Of a stretch of DNA of 64,000 bases, positions 1-9,600 are shown one piece after another. Source of the DNA: Deltaproteobacteria bacterium (lineage in GTDB: Bacteria > Bdellovibrionota_B > Oligoflexia > Oligoflexales > Bog-1112). Position 1 is the stretch's first letter. Each line of letters begins with the position of its first letter. The notes beneath the pieces were generated by a model that had not been told where the DNA came from, searched no databases, and was given only the letters and a program-made list of their open reading frames with translations. A program made the position numbers and the translations under genes. The DNA is taken from NCBI GenBank assembly GCA_016186945.1, contig JACPKR010000053.1, positions 89,518 through 153,517 of the forward strand, in the 5' to 3' direction.

Positions 1-1059
1 AATCCTGACCACATCGCCCCGAAGCTTGACCATACCGAGGGAGTGGGTTTCCATAATTGCCTGAAGGGCTTCGTCCCAAGGGACATCCTGAAGTTTCAGA
101 TAAATTTTCTTCGTACTGATGGAATCCGGGATGATGAAGTTCACTTGATTTTCTGCGGAAAGTGCCCTGATGACTTCTCTCAGACTGGCGCCTTTGAACT
201 CGATACTGATCGGCTGAAAGGCTGACTGTTCCTCATCGACATCCTGGTCTTTTCCTGTCACCTCGATTGCTTCGGGAGCAGGCTTCGAGGGAGCTTCCTG
301 CTGGGACCGCTCCTCCTGGAGGTCTAAATTAAGGTTCTCGTTGATTTGCTGGTTTTGATTTTGAACTTGTTGGTTGAGAGCTTGATTGTCGAGATTCAGA
401 TTTTCATCGTCCAATTGCAGAGTTTCATCCACCTCTTGGAAATTTTCCTGCGCCACAGACAAAATGGTGAAAGGCACTTCTACGCCTTGCTCTCGTTTCC
501 CTCCCAGATAGGATTCCGGGATGTCGAAGCTTAGAAGGAGATTGCCTTCCTTGGCGAAAAGTTGAGGAGTCGCCGCCTGCCTCAAGGTAAGGATGACGTC
601 CGCAGTTCCATCCGAATTTTGCCTGGTGCGGATATAGGAGACGGGACTGGGGAATTCGCTTGCATCAATATCGCGTCGAATCTTTGACCGAACCGAGGTG
701 TCAAAGAACCTAACGATCAATTCCGGTTGATTCTTCAAGTTCTTTTCGTGGAGCAGATCGTACTGGGGTGCCCCTTTTGTAACGATCTCGACATTAACTA
801 GTCGATTTTCACGTTGGAAGTCGTAACCGATCCACCACAGACTCGCTTTCGTAGGAATAAGTTCGCGCGGAGTGATCGGTGCTGCCGCCGGGGGAACGGA
901 ACTTGCCTGCACTTGCTCTTTTTTTTGAGGCTGCTCGAATTGCATATTTGCGTCGAAGTCTTCTTCAAACTCATTCGGAGCCAAGACGTCTTCGACCTCG
1001 ACATACTCGGGGGCACAGGACGTAACGAGATAGAGGCCAGTGATGAGCAAAGCCTTCAT
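1..1059 (-). CDS. pilQ: Type IV pilus secretin PilQ, N-terminal part
   Basis: Outer-membrane secretin through which the type IV pilus passes. Only the first 353 codons are inside the window; the pore-forming C-terminus lies beyond base 1. The ATG at 1059 overlaps the pilP stop (ATGA), which decides the start. Residues 1-15 form a short lipoprotein signal ending in VTSC, so Cys15 is the likely acylation site. Residues about 68-180 resemble the AMIN-type region of PilQ, about 205-260 is an Asn/Gln-rich linker, and from about 283 (ISIEFKGASLREVI) an STN/secretin N-domain begins. The call rests on this domain order and on pilMNOP directly upstream. Confidence 0.9.
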   Translation of the reverse strand, partial: MKALLITGLYLVTSCAPEYVEVEDVLAPNEFEEDFDANMQFEQPQKKEQVQASSVPPAAAPITPRELIPTKASLWWIGYDFQRENRLVNVEIVTKGAPQYDLLHEKNLKNQPELIVRFFDTSVRSKIRRDIDASEFPSPVSYIRTRQNSDGTADVILTLRQAATPQLFAKEGNLLLSFDIPESYLGGKREQGVEVPFTILSVAQENFQEVDETLQLDDENLNLDNQALNQQVQNQNQQINENLNLDLQEERSQQEAPSKPAPEAIEVTGKDQDVDEEQSAFQPISIEFKGASLREVIRALSAENQVNFIIPDSISTKKIYLKLQDVPWDEALQAIMETHSLGMVKLRGDVVRI

Positions 1060-1886
1060 GGTTCCACCTCGTCTAGTTGGGGTGTTGCAGGAACTTCAGG
1101 TACCTTTTGTTCGATCGGGGAAGCCGCGGGAGAGGTCGGTTCCACAGGTGACAGATCACGCACGGGAATCGTTGTTTGACCGTCGCGTAGCTCAGGCTCC
1201 AGTTCAGCCTGATCGAGGATATCTTTGCGACGTTCCTCGTAATTTTCTGACTTCAGGTAATTGTGTTTTCCGTAACCAAACTGATTGGGCAATCCGAGTT
1301 TACTGGCCCGGATGATGATCTTATCCTCCGGCAGAGCTTGTTCCCCTTCGAGCCAAAGTTTGAAGTCTTCAAACTGTCGAGTGCCGTCAGACGCCAAGGA
1401 AAATTCACGAACGGTTGCATATTTTTCCCCGATTTCTACAATTTTTCCACCCCTCTGACCGATGGAATCTCCGAGAGTGACCACGACTCCTTCATTGCCA
1501 GGTGTCATGACCATAGCCTTTCGTTCACCGTTCCGAAGAATCCACACCCCGACGACGTTAAGTTCCCACAATGGGTATTTTTGCAAAACACTCACGATCG
1601 GTAACTCTACTTTTGCAAGCAGAGTTGACAGTAAGGGGGGAACAAAAGGGTTTGGTTTCGACATGGATGAATAATGGTAGTCGCTTTGGAGGCCAACAAT
1701 TTCTCGAACTTCCACTTTTGTTGTCACTTCACGAGAAGGTGGAGCACTTATCCAGTTGGCATCTTCCTGGGAGAACAGCGAACGGGGGCTAAGAGAACAC
1801 ATCAACAGTAAGGTTACCGCAAATAGGCGAACGTTCCCCTCACGTTTCCAGACTGACCTTTCCTTTTTTCTTCCCAGTGCGGTCAC
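1056..1886 (-). CDS. pilP: Type IV pilus alignment protein PilP
   Basis: Periplasmic pilus protein that normally links the PilN/PilO inner-membrane complex to the PilQ secretin. The start is a GTG at 1886 overlapping the pilO stop (GTGA). A hydrophobic stretch at residues about 20-40 acts as a signal; a Cys lies in it (LLLMC) but the residue before it is Met, so lipidation is uncertain. The core (residues about 95-190, with GVWILRNGERKAMV and IVEIGEKYATV) is the small beta domain of PilP. The C-terminus is a Pro/Glu-rich tail. At 276 residues it is longer than many PilP proteins because of this tail. Confidence 0.88.
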   Translation of the reverse strand: MTALGRKKERSVWKREGNVRLFAVTLLLMCSLSPRSLFSQEDANWISAPPSREVTTKVEVREIVGLQSDYHYSSMSKPNPFVPPLLSTLLAKVELPIVSVLQKYPLWELNVVGVWILRNGERKAMVMTPGNEGVVVTLGDSIGQRGGKIVEIGEKYATVREFSLASDGTRQFEDFKLWLEGEQALPEDKIIIRASKLGLPNQFGYGKHNYLKSENYEERRKDILDQAELEPELRDGQTTIPVRDLSPVEPTSPAASPIEQKVPEVPATPQLDEVEP

Positions 1887-2593
1887 CGTTTTTTCTTCTC
1901 CCCTTCTTTTTTCACGGGAGGTTTTGTTGCTTCCTGTATGGCCAAGTTCTCTCGTTCCGTAAGAGTGCGGAACACGACCATGTCACACGTAGCCCGAATT
2001 TTTGTTTTTGCCCGTCGTAGTTCCTGCTGCTGATCGTCGGACAGGCCCTTTATTTCTTCAGGGGAAACGTCTTCAGCATCTGCTACTTTTATAGAGAAAT
2101 TTTCGATGTGAACGAGGATCTCCAAGTGAACCAGATGGTCGAAAAAGCTAGAGATCTGGCCATAGGTACCCTCCAAGTCCAGTCTAATCGGTAGTTGCAA
2201 ATACTTGAAAGCTGTCTCGGAGGGGACTTCTTCACCTGGGTCGAACATTTTGATAGAAACCCCTAATTCCTGAGCAATTAGCTCCGTTTTTTGTAGGATC
2301 TGGTCCATGAAGAAGACGTCGGGCAATTTTTTACTAGCCTCGGTCATTTCCTTTTCTTTGCTGGCGAGTGCTAGTTCAAGTTCGGGAAGTTCCTCTCGTT
2401 TTTTGAGTGCTTCTTTGAACTTCTTGTCCGCTACCTCACGTTCCGTCGAGGCTAACACTCTCTCCTCCTGTAAAGTGGGCCAGTGGTTCCACAGGTCATA
2501 GGCTGCCGGTGCCACTGCCAAGAGGGTTAACATGGCAAGTCTTTTTCCAAAGGCGAGGTCCCTGTACCTTGAAATGAGTTCATCTAGACTCAT
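1883..2593 (-). CDS. pilO: Type IV pilus inner-membrane protein PilO
   Basis: Bitopic inner-membrane protein that pairs with PilN. A short cytoplasmic N-terminus is followed by one membrane segment (residues about 18-34), a coiled coil (about 45-95) and a ferredoxin-like periplasmic domain with the family-typical stretch LDLEGTYGQISSFFDHL. It ends in a Lys-rich tail. The ATG at 2593 overlaps the pilN stop (ATGA), and the stop overlaps the pilP GTG, so translation is probably coupled along the operon. Confidence 0.9.
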   Translation of the reverse strand: MSLDELISRYRDLAFGKRLAMLTLLAVAPAAYDLWNHWPTLQEERVLASTEREVADKKFKEALKKREELPELELALASKEKEMTEASKKLPDVFFMDQILQKTELIAQELGVSIKMFDPGEEVPSETAFKYLQLPIRLDLEGTYGQISSFFDHLVHLEILVHIENFSIKVADAEDVSPEEIKGLSDDQQQELRRAKTKIRATCDMVVFRTLTERENLAIQEATKPPVKKEGEKKKR

Positions 2594-3384
2594 GTTGAGC
2601 TTTGGTCCTTTTCTTTAGATTCGTCGGAGTCTGGTTCAGGCTTGGGTTCAGGTTTTAGTTCGCCCCGTTCTCCATATTTCACTGTGAGGAAGAACATTGG
2701 AAATTTGCTTAGTTCTGGAAATTTTTGCATCGCACCTGCATCCGACCCACTGCCTTTCTCAGTCACTTGAATTTCCCTGACTTCCTGGAGTGCTTTCTGC
2801 GCTTCGGTTCCCGACGTTGTTTTTTGGCGTTCTGTTTGGGAAGTTCCCGCTGTGGTGACTTTTTCCAGGAAAACAGCGGGGAAGAAAACATGGGTGCGGA
2901 TATCAGTGGGGTCGAATTCCTGTTGCTTGGTCTCTTCCAACGCGGAGATGAATTCAGCAATCAGAAGGCTGTCGAAGGCCGCTCCTGCGATTTTGATCTG
3001 CTTCGAGGGAGAGTCATCGGACAGGGATGTGAACCACATGCCTTCCGGTTTCAGATTCTGAAAGTGTTCCAAGAGGATAATGGGAAGGTAGCGTGCTATC
3101 TTGGAAACGGTGATCCGCTCGATCGCTCCTATTTTCTCTGCAAGAACATCCAGCTGAGTTTTAATTTGCGCGTAACGCTGGACGTCGACCTGTAGGCGTT
3201 TTGTGTTACGGCGGAGCAGCTGGGTTTCCACCTGGAAATCAGCAATTTCATGCTCCACGGACCCTACATAAAGCTCAGTTCCCAAGAGGGCACCACCAAG
3301 GAGAAGCGCAAAGAGGACAAGTTCCGGAATATACCAGTACTTATTTTCAAGTTCGAGTGGTGGTGCAAGATTGATCTTAATCAT
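2590..3384 (-). CDS. pilN: Type IV pilus inner-membrane protein PilN
   Basis: Inner-membrane partner of PilM and PilO. The conserved N-terminal PilM-binding motif is present (IKINLAPP), followed by a membrane segment at residues about 20-40, a coiled coil and a periplasmic domain (NLKPEGMWFTSL, KIAGAAFDSLLIAEFI). Length is 264 residues; PilN is usually nearer 200, the excess being an insert around residues 155-195 and a repetitive Lys/Pro/Glu tail. It starts 9 bases after the pilM stop. Confidence 0.9.
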   Translation of the reverse strand: MIKINLAPPLELENKYWYIPELVLFALLLGGALLGTELYVGSVEHEIADFQVETQLLRRNTKRLQVDVQRYAQIKTQLDVLAEKIGAIERITVSKIARYLPIILLEHFQNLKPEGMWFTSLSDDSPSKQIKIAGAAFDSLLIAEFISALEETKQQEFDPTDIRTHVFFPAVFLEKVTTAGTSQTERQKTTSGTEAQKALQEVREIQVTEKGSGSDAGAMQKFPELSKFPMFFLTVKYGERGELKPEPKPEPDSDESKEKDQSST

Positions 3385-3393
3385 CCGGGACTC

Positions 3394-4455
3394 TTACTCC
3401 CTGGTATCTTCGAAGCGCCGTAAACCCAACCCAAGCACCGTGCTAAACGATGGGCCTACCCAACGCAGATACTGGCGACTGAAGCGTTTAGGCACGAGAA
3501 TGTTTTTAAATGGATCGACACGTTCAACGGGCACGGAGAGTTTTTGAGCGATCGACTCGGCCAATTTCCGAGACGACGCTCCTCCGCCCGAAAGAAAGAT
3601 GCCTTTCACTCGATCCTGATCAATGGGGGCTTCTCCACTTTGGAAAAAGAAGTCCACTGTCATTTGAAGGTCAGAGACGAACTGTTCGTTTACCCCTGCG
3701 ATGGTTTTTTGAATTTCCGGACTTAGGACACTTTCACCTCGCTGGTCTTTTTGCTTGGCCCGCTCAGCGTCCTCGTAAGAGATGCCCATGGCATCAGCGA
3801 TGGCTTTTGTGAAGTGGTCTCCTCCAAGTCCGATCTCCCTTGTGTAGAGATATTGGCCGTTGCCGAGAAAAATGACTTGCGAAGCGGTGGTGCCAACGTT
3901 GATGATCGCTATCAAGCCCGGGAGAAGGCCATAGTTTTGTTCCACCGTGTTTGTTAACGCAAAAACATCGCAATCCATGACCCCGATTTTCAGACCTGCG
4001 CTTTTGAGAACAGCAACCCGGTCATCGACGATCTCTTTTTTTGCCCCGACAAGGAGAACGATTTTTTCAGCACTGGTCATTCCCTGCGAGAACGTTTGGA
4101 AATCGAAGTAAAGGTCGTTGACGTCCATCTGGAAATGTTGCTCAGCCTCTGCTAGCACCTGATCCTCGACGCCCATAGCACCTTCTGACATGCGAATGCG
4201 CTTGACGATGACCGAGCTTCCTCCCAAAGACATAGCCGCTCGCTTCAGCAAGCGTCTTCCCCCTGCCGAGCGTAAGGCACCAGCGAGGGCGCGTTCCACG
4301 GCATGAAAGTCTCTGATGACACCGTTGACAATACTGCCGGGTGGGATCGGAAATTGCCCCATCCGAGACAATTTCCGTTGCTGCTTGCCGGCTAGTTCGA
4401 CAACTTTGATCGATGTCGAGCCGATGTCGATGGCCACCATCGGGTTTTCGAACAT
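3394..4455 (-). CDS. pilM: Type IV pilus assembly ATPase-fold protein PilM
   Basis: Cytoplasmic actin-like protein that binds PilN. The actin/FtsA-type nucleotide-binding signatures are clear: phosphate 1 motif VAIDIGSTSIKVVEL at the N-terminus, IINVGTTASQVIFL in the middle and IFLSGGGASSRKLAE near the C-terminus. At 353 residues it has the normal family length. It is the first gene of the pilMNOPQ operon on the minus strand; a GGAAT sequence lies just upstream of the ATG. Confidence 0.93.
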   Translation of the reverse strand: MFENPMVAIDIGSTSIKVVELAGKQQRKLSRMGQFPIPPGSIVNGVIRDFHAVERALAGALRSAGGRRLLKRAAMSLGGSSVIVKRIRMSEGAMGVEDQVLAEAEQHFQMDVNDLYFDFQTFSQGMTSAEKIVLLVGAKKEIVDDRVAVLKSAGLKIGVMDCDVFALTNTVEQNYGLLPGLIAIINVGTTASQVIFLGNGQYLYTREIGLGGDHFTKAIADAMGISYEDAERAKQKDQRGESVLSPEIQKTIAGVNEQFVSDLQMTVDFFFQSGEAPIDQDRVKGIFLSGGGASSRKLAESIAQKLSVPVERVDPFKNILVPKRFSRQYLRWVGPSFSTVLGLGLRRFEDTRE

Positions 4456-4548
4456 GAGAATTCCAAAGATAAAGTAAGGTTCACCTATATTGTTTCACTG
4501 TCGCGTGAAGGCTTGCAATGAGCCAGGGTAGGCAAGATTTTCCAGGAA

Positions 4549-4833
4549 TTACTTGAAGAGATTGTCTAGCTTTTTCTTGGCGTCTTGAGCTTCATTGTTC
4601 TCACTGCCTTGCTGGGACTGGGCAGAAAAGTAGCCGCAGAAGTTCGAAGCGTCCTTGTTTCGCACCCACTCGGCTTGTGGCTCCCGGCATTCATGGTGAG
4701 AATGAGGATCGTAGAACCTACAGTTGAGACAAACTTTCGCATCCCAGCCGCATTTCGGGCAGGCATCGGAACGACCCAGCGGGGGATCAAACACCCAATG
4801 AAATTGGCAATGATGGCAAACGATGGTAGACAG
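4549..4833 (-). CDS. Small zinc-ribbon protein, probable CTG start
   Basis: A small cytoplasmic protein of about 94 residues with three Cys pairs. The apparent start at 4794 (GTG) would drop the first pair. Extending to a CTG at 4833, six bases after a perfect GGAGG, restores CHHC ahead of CPKC and so a complete rubredoxin/zinc-ribbon knuckle, followed by CLNC and a Cys/His-rich middle segment. The C-terminus is polar and ends DNLFK. No function can be assigned; zinc binding is inferred from Cys spacing. It lies 93 bases upstream of pilM on the same strand. The unusual start codon is inferred and a GTG start cannot be excluded. Confidence 0.65.
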   Translation of the reverse strand: MSTIVCHHCQFHWVFDPPLGRSDACPKCGWDAKVCLNCRFYDPHSHHECREPQAEWVRNKDASNFCGYFSAQSQQGSENNEAQDAKKKLDNLFK

Positions 4834-4932
4834 AAATTACCTCCTTAGAGCGTGCAAAAAAAATCGTCGGTCACCTTTGATCTTGTCGAAAAAATCCGTG
4901 CGTGGATAATAAGAGAAAATGGAGAAACCGCA

Positions 4933-5880
4933 ATGCGATATCAGTCAATTCTCGAAACTGTTGGCAAAACCCCGCTCGTCAAATTCCAAAAAATAGGTGC
5001 ACACCTGTCCTGCAACCTCTACGGGAAGTGTGAATTTTTCAATCCCGGCGGTTCCGTAAAGGATCGTATTGCCGTGCGGATGATCGAAGAAGCCGAAAAG
5101 TCTGGCCGCATCCGACCTGGCGATACCTTGATCGAACCGACTTCGGGCAATACCGGGATCGGCATGGCGTTAGCAGGTGCTGTGATGGGTTATCATGTCA
5201 TCATCACAATGCCGGAAAAGATGAGCCGGGAAAAACAGGTCGTGCTCGAGGCGCTGGGAGCAAAGATTATCCGAACACCTACCGAAGCACGATGGGACGC
5301 ACCCGAAAGTCATATAGGTGTAGCCAAACGCCTAGAGTTAGAGCTTCCCAACGCCCACATCCTTGACCAATACTGCAACGACGACAACCCCCTCGCCCAC
5401 TACTACGGCACGGGACAGGAAATCTGGGACGACCTTGACGGTGAAGTCGACATGGTCGTGATCGGCGCGGGAACAGGAGGAACTATCACCGGCATTGCCA
5501 AGCTGATGAAGGAAAAAAACCCAAACTGCGTTATCGTCGGTGTTGATCCCGTGGGATCCCTCCTTGCCGGAGGGGATGAGATTGGCACTTACAAGGTGGA
5601 AGGTATCGGTTACGATTTTATCCCCAAGGTGCTTGACCGCTCCCTTGTCGACAGGTGGGTGAAGACACAAGACCGGGAATCTTTCCTTCTCGCACGTAGG
5701 CTCATCATAGAAGAAGGCTTGCTTGTTGGCGGTTCGTCCGGCTCCGCCCTCTTCGCAGCGTTGCAGGAGGCCCCCTTGCTGAAAGCTGGAGCCAACTGCG
5801 TGATCATCCTGCCCGACGGCGTTCGCAACTACCTTACGAAATTTGTCGATGACAAATGGATGCGAGACAACAATTTTTGA
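4933..5880 (+). CDS. cbs: Cystathionine beta-synthase-like PLP enzyme
   Basis: PLP-dependent fold-type II enzyme, expected to condense serine with homocysteine (or act as a cysteine synthase). The ATG at 4933 is chosen because GGAGAA precedes it; an upstream ATG at 4852 would add an unconserved leader. The PLP lysine motif is NPGGSVKDR, the phosphate loop is SGNTGIGMA, and [10 protein letters not shown] follows. The segment GIGYDFIP...LDRSLVDRW and the C-terminal [12 protein letters not shown] strongly resemble eukaryotic-type CBS rather than CysK. At 315 residues only the catalytic domain is present; the regulatory CBS domain pair and haem domain are missing. Confidence 0.85.
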   Translation: MRYQSILETVGKTPLVKFQKIGAHLSCNLYGKCEFFNPGGSVKDRIAVRMIEEAEKSGRIRPGDTLIEPTSGNTGIGMALAGAVMGYHVIITMPEKMSREKQVVLEALGAKIIRTPTEARWDAPESHIGVAKRLELELPNAHILDQYCNDDNPLAHYYGTGQEIWDDLDGEVDMVVIGAGTGGTITGIAKLMKEKNPNCVIVGVDPVGSLLAGGDEIGTYKVEGIGYDFIPKVLDRSLVDRWVKTQDRESFLLARRLIIEEGLLVGGSSGSALFAALQEAPLLKAGANCVIILPDGVRNYLTKFVDDKWMRDNNF

Positions 5881-5903
5881 CGATCAAAACAATCGGGACA
5901 TTC

Positions 5904-6070
5904 TATAGTATTTTGGAAAAAGAATTTGTGGAGAGGACCTTTTTTGAAAAAAAGTTCCCCTCCACGCCTCCCCCCAAAAAACTTTAAATACTGAAGTTTT
6001 TGAAAAGGGGGTTGGGGAAAAAACTTTTTTCAAAAAGTTTGTCCACAAATTGATTATCTTGAACACTATA
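5904..6070 (-). repeat. Repeat A copy 1 (full, MITE-like)
   Basis: An intergenic element of about 167 bases bounded by imperfect inverted ends that both begin TATAGT and continue to an AATTTGTGGA block. Inside are two palindromic parts, one around ACTTTTTTTCAAAAAA-like sequence and one around GGGGGGAGGCGTGGAGGGG. The same element recurs near 32991, 39896, 42228 and 54591, with a remnant near 44459. This copy runs opposite to copy 2. It carries no gene and looks like a non-autonomous transposable repeat. Confidence 0.85.
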
Positions 6071-6082
6071 AGAAAGTAAACC

Positions 6083-6661
6083 ATGTCGATGAAATCCCTG
6101 AGTGACGAGTCTCTTGACCCCCAAGTTCTCGCTGAAAAGCAGAAAGACCCACGATGGGGCGCCCAGCTGCTCCGTCAGATCAGCATTTTCGGATACCTCC
6201 ATGATGACGAACTTGCAGAGTTGTACGCCCTCGGGAATACCCTCACTCAAGCTGCCAAGTCAAACACCGTAATCGAGGGTGAAAACAGTCGGGGACTCTT
6301 CATCATCCTCGCCGGCAAGGTGTCCGTTTACAAACGCGACACTTCCTCGAACCGTCTCCTTCGCCTGACCTACCTGGAGCCTGGTGCGTCCTTTGGGGAA
6401 CTATCCCTCTTCGACGATGCCCCGCGTTCAGCCACCATCACGGCGGAATCGACTTGTACTCTTTTCTCACTTGAGCAGAAAGGCTTCCAAGACTACCTCA
6501 ACCGGAAAGGGGATAACCTCAAAGCCCGCTTCTACCAGAAATGCGCAGAAGATATGACCGAACGCTTTCGCAAACAGAACGACGACTACATCATCTCCCA
6601 GCACCTCCTGTGGAAACACGCACTGCGACGTGAAACCCCCACAGGGGGACCTGGCGAGTAA
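6083..6661 (+). CDS. Cyclic nucleotide-binding domain protein
   Basis: A 192-residue cytoplasmic protein made almost entirely of one cyclic nucleotide-binding (CRP-like) domain, residues about 30-155. The phosphate-binding cassette is readable as GASFGELSLFDDAPRSATITA, with the Gly-Glu-Leu and Arg-Ser-Ala positions conserved, so cNMP binding is plausible. There is no helix-turn-helix after it, so it is not a CRP-type regulator; the C-terminal tail is helical and polar. It is convergent with the Ulp1-like gene, whose stop is only 7 bases away. Confidence 0.8.
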   Translation: MSMKSLSDESLDPQVLAEKQKDPRWGAQLLRQISIFGYLHDDELAELYALGNTLTQAAKSNTVIEGENSRGLFIILAGKVSVYKRDTSSNRLLRLTYLEPGASFGELSLFDDAPRSATITAESTCTLFSLEQKGFQDYLNRKGDNLKARFYQKCAEDMTERFRKQNDDYIISQHLLWKHALRRETPTGGPGE

Positions 6662-6668
6662 CACACGT

Positions 6669-9600
6669 CTACTGACTCTGAAGTCTATTCCACAAGGCGA
6701 AACCAAGTACGTATGCCTCATGTTCCCGTTGCGCAAGCTGTTCGATCTCAAACCAGAGCTTTTTCTTGTTGAACTCAAAACACGTGACAACTCCTTGATC
6801 TTCTTCGACGGCCAATTGAGCCTGCGAAGCAATGACCGCACTTACACCAAGCACAGCGAGAATTCCAATACCCCCAACGACGACACCTTTCCAGCGACCG
6901 CCTCCTTCAGCTTCCATTTCAGTAGGACCTTTTGTTTTCTCGCGCATGTCAGTCTCGGGCATGTCGGAAGGTATCGGTCGCTTAAAGTCGTCCAAATAGT
7001 CGGGCCGTTCTGTAACTGCACCCGCCCTTTGCCTTTTCAATAGGTCCATATAGGATTCCGCGTTCGCCCGGTGTCCTTCAACTTCCGTGTGGATGGCCTC
7101 GACGTCAGCCCGACGTGTTTCAAATGTGTTTCTGAGGACTACCGAGTCGGGAGCATCCAGAGGGATGAGCTTTTCGCTCAAGACCGCGTCAATGGAGGTT
7201 TTTTTCACCATTGCTTCCTTAACAAGATCCCAGTTCCTGGAAATAACTTCCGCTGCCTTGGCCTGTTCCCACAGTCTAAGGGAGACTGTTTCTTCGAGAG
7301 ATTGTCTGAGCTTGAATGTGCTCCCCAGTTGTTCCTGGAATGATTCGAACAGGGCCTGACGTTTGGTTCTCACCTCTTCTATTCTGCTTTCGTATTGCTC
7401 CCTGATTCGCTGCGATCGGGCCATTCCGTCAAGACGTCCCCGTTCAGCTTCCAGCCCAGATTTTGCCGTCTGTGCACGTTCCAGGTCAAGTTCAAGCCCA
7501 CGTTTTTGCGAGGCACTCAGCTTCGAACCTGGTTTCCGCAAGCGATCTATAAAACGAGAGAAGCGGCCTTTTTTGGGCGACGGAAGTTCAGAAACAGTAG
7601 GAAGTTTATCCGTCGTCACGCTCGCAACAGTCAGTCCTTGTCTAGCTGTTCGGAAGAATTCGTCTGCAGGCCCTGCCGCGGACTCGGGAACTGTCGTCGC
7701 AACACGTGCCCTTTCCTCAACAAAGCGCATTCCTTTTTCGTCCGGCAAGCCTAACATGTTCCGAATTGCTTGTATTTGAGTGTCAACACCTTTCAACTCG
7801 GCTTCGATCTGTCCCGTCTTTGCGACAAGGTCGGGTTCGTCGACAGCAGCTAACGGCTTGCTATCTGGATCGACACCGCGTTCATACTTGTCGAGTAGAT
7901 CTCCTATTTCAGCATCGAGTTTTTCAATATTACCGGATTCAAGGGTCGTTTTTATCTGAGTCAGAGCATCCTGTAAGCGACCCGTCTCTTCAGGAGAAAG
8001 TCGATCCTTCATATGCCTGGGAACCTGAAAGTTCTCTTGCCTGAGAGCGCTGTAGATGACATCTTCCCTTGACAAACCGGCCAGGGAAGGGTGGCGATCA
8101 TAGTCACGGAAAAGATTCGTTTCAAAAACTTTGTCCTGAAACCGGAGCCAATCATTGATGGTGTCTGAAACCAAGGCACGTTTCAGGTGACTTTCGTACA
8201 GGCTCGCTACTCGGTTCGGAAAGTCATCAATAGACACGCTACGCAGTTCTGCGGAAACCCTGGCCTCGAAACTCCTGCCCTCCTCATCTGCACCGAGTAA
8301 GCTCGTTTCGCTACCAAAAAAATCAATACTGAAATTACCAACGTCCGCACGAGTTTCGAATGTAAGTTCACCTTGGGCGTTCCTCTTCAACCCATAAAAT
8401 TCCAAAGCACTTCTTGTAAGTCCTTTTTCTTCTATAAGGGTCCGGTACCGCTCCCTGACTTCAATGATGTCAGGCTTTCGAGCAATGTCACTAATGCTTT
8501 CGTAAGTTTCTCCTCGCATGCGCCTTTCCATAAAGCTGCATGAGTGAATACCACACTGCAAATCCGACTTATACTTAGTCCCGGACCCGACTCTCTGGAA
8601 GTCCTCTGTGATGACATTTGTCACCTTTTCAAACCCCGTTACTCTACGAACTTCATCAATAACCGCATCCGCCCACGGGTGTTGAGTCGAAGCTCCTAAT
8701 CTTTCCGTAGTCCCGTAACGATAAAACCCAGAAGGATCGTACAGTTCAATGTTTCCTTTTTGTTTGTCGACGATCAGCATCATCTCGTGTCCTGGGATGG
8801 TGAGTGGGATCGCTACAAAATTCTTGGCTCCGAGTGCGGTTTCCAGCCTCGAACTAAACTCTTTCCCAAGCAGTTCCGCGTACACATCCCTTGTAGTTTG
8901 CCCTCCGCTTGGAGAAGGAACTCTGGCGAACGGCAATTCGAGTCCTCCTTGGATGGTCTGATAGCGAAGGACCGGCACAAGATCCCAGTCGCTTGCCCTT
9001 CCTTGACCCTGCAGTTCTCCTAGCAGTGCCTGTGAAATGGCAGTACCTTCTCCTGCTCCACTCACGTATTGACCAAAGCCAGATGCGACTCGACTCGGAA
9101 CGAACACCAATCGATCAACCCCTTCAATCTGCATTTTGACGGCAACCAATTTGACTTCCCTACCTTTAGCCTTTGACAATAGTTCGGAAACTTCGGCGCC
9201 TGTTACGCTTGCTTCCGGACCCGGATAGAGAGCCTGTAAACCCCCGGGTTTGCCTGTTCTTGCGGATTGACCTAACTGATCCACAACCCACTGGGTGCGA
9301 GGGTCTCTAGGTGAAGAAAATCGTCTTGTCGCAACCGGCTCTGGCTCTGCGCCCCGAACCTCTTGCTCAGAAGCGGGAGCGGGAGCAGGTGCGGGCGCTT
9401 GCGTAACTGGCGGTGCAGCAGCAAGCAGCAAGCCTTCTGTTGAGGCTGGTTCCGCAGCAGGTATAATCTCGGCCGTATCGACAAACTTATACTGTATTTC
9501 AAACTCATCCAAAGCATAAACGAGAAATCGCCCTGCCTCCCTCGCATCGTACGACGAACAAAGGCGGAGGTTGCGCTTATATGCTTCTATGGTTACTTCA

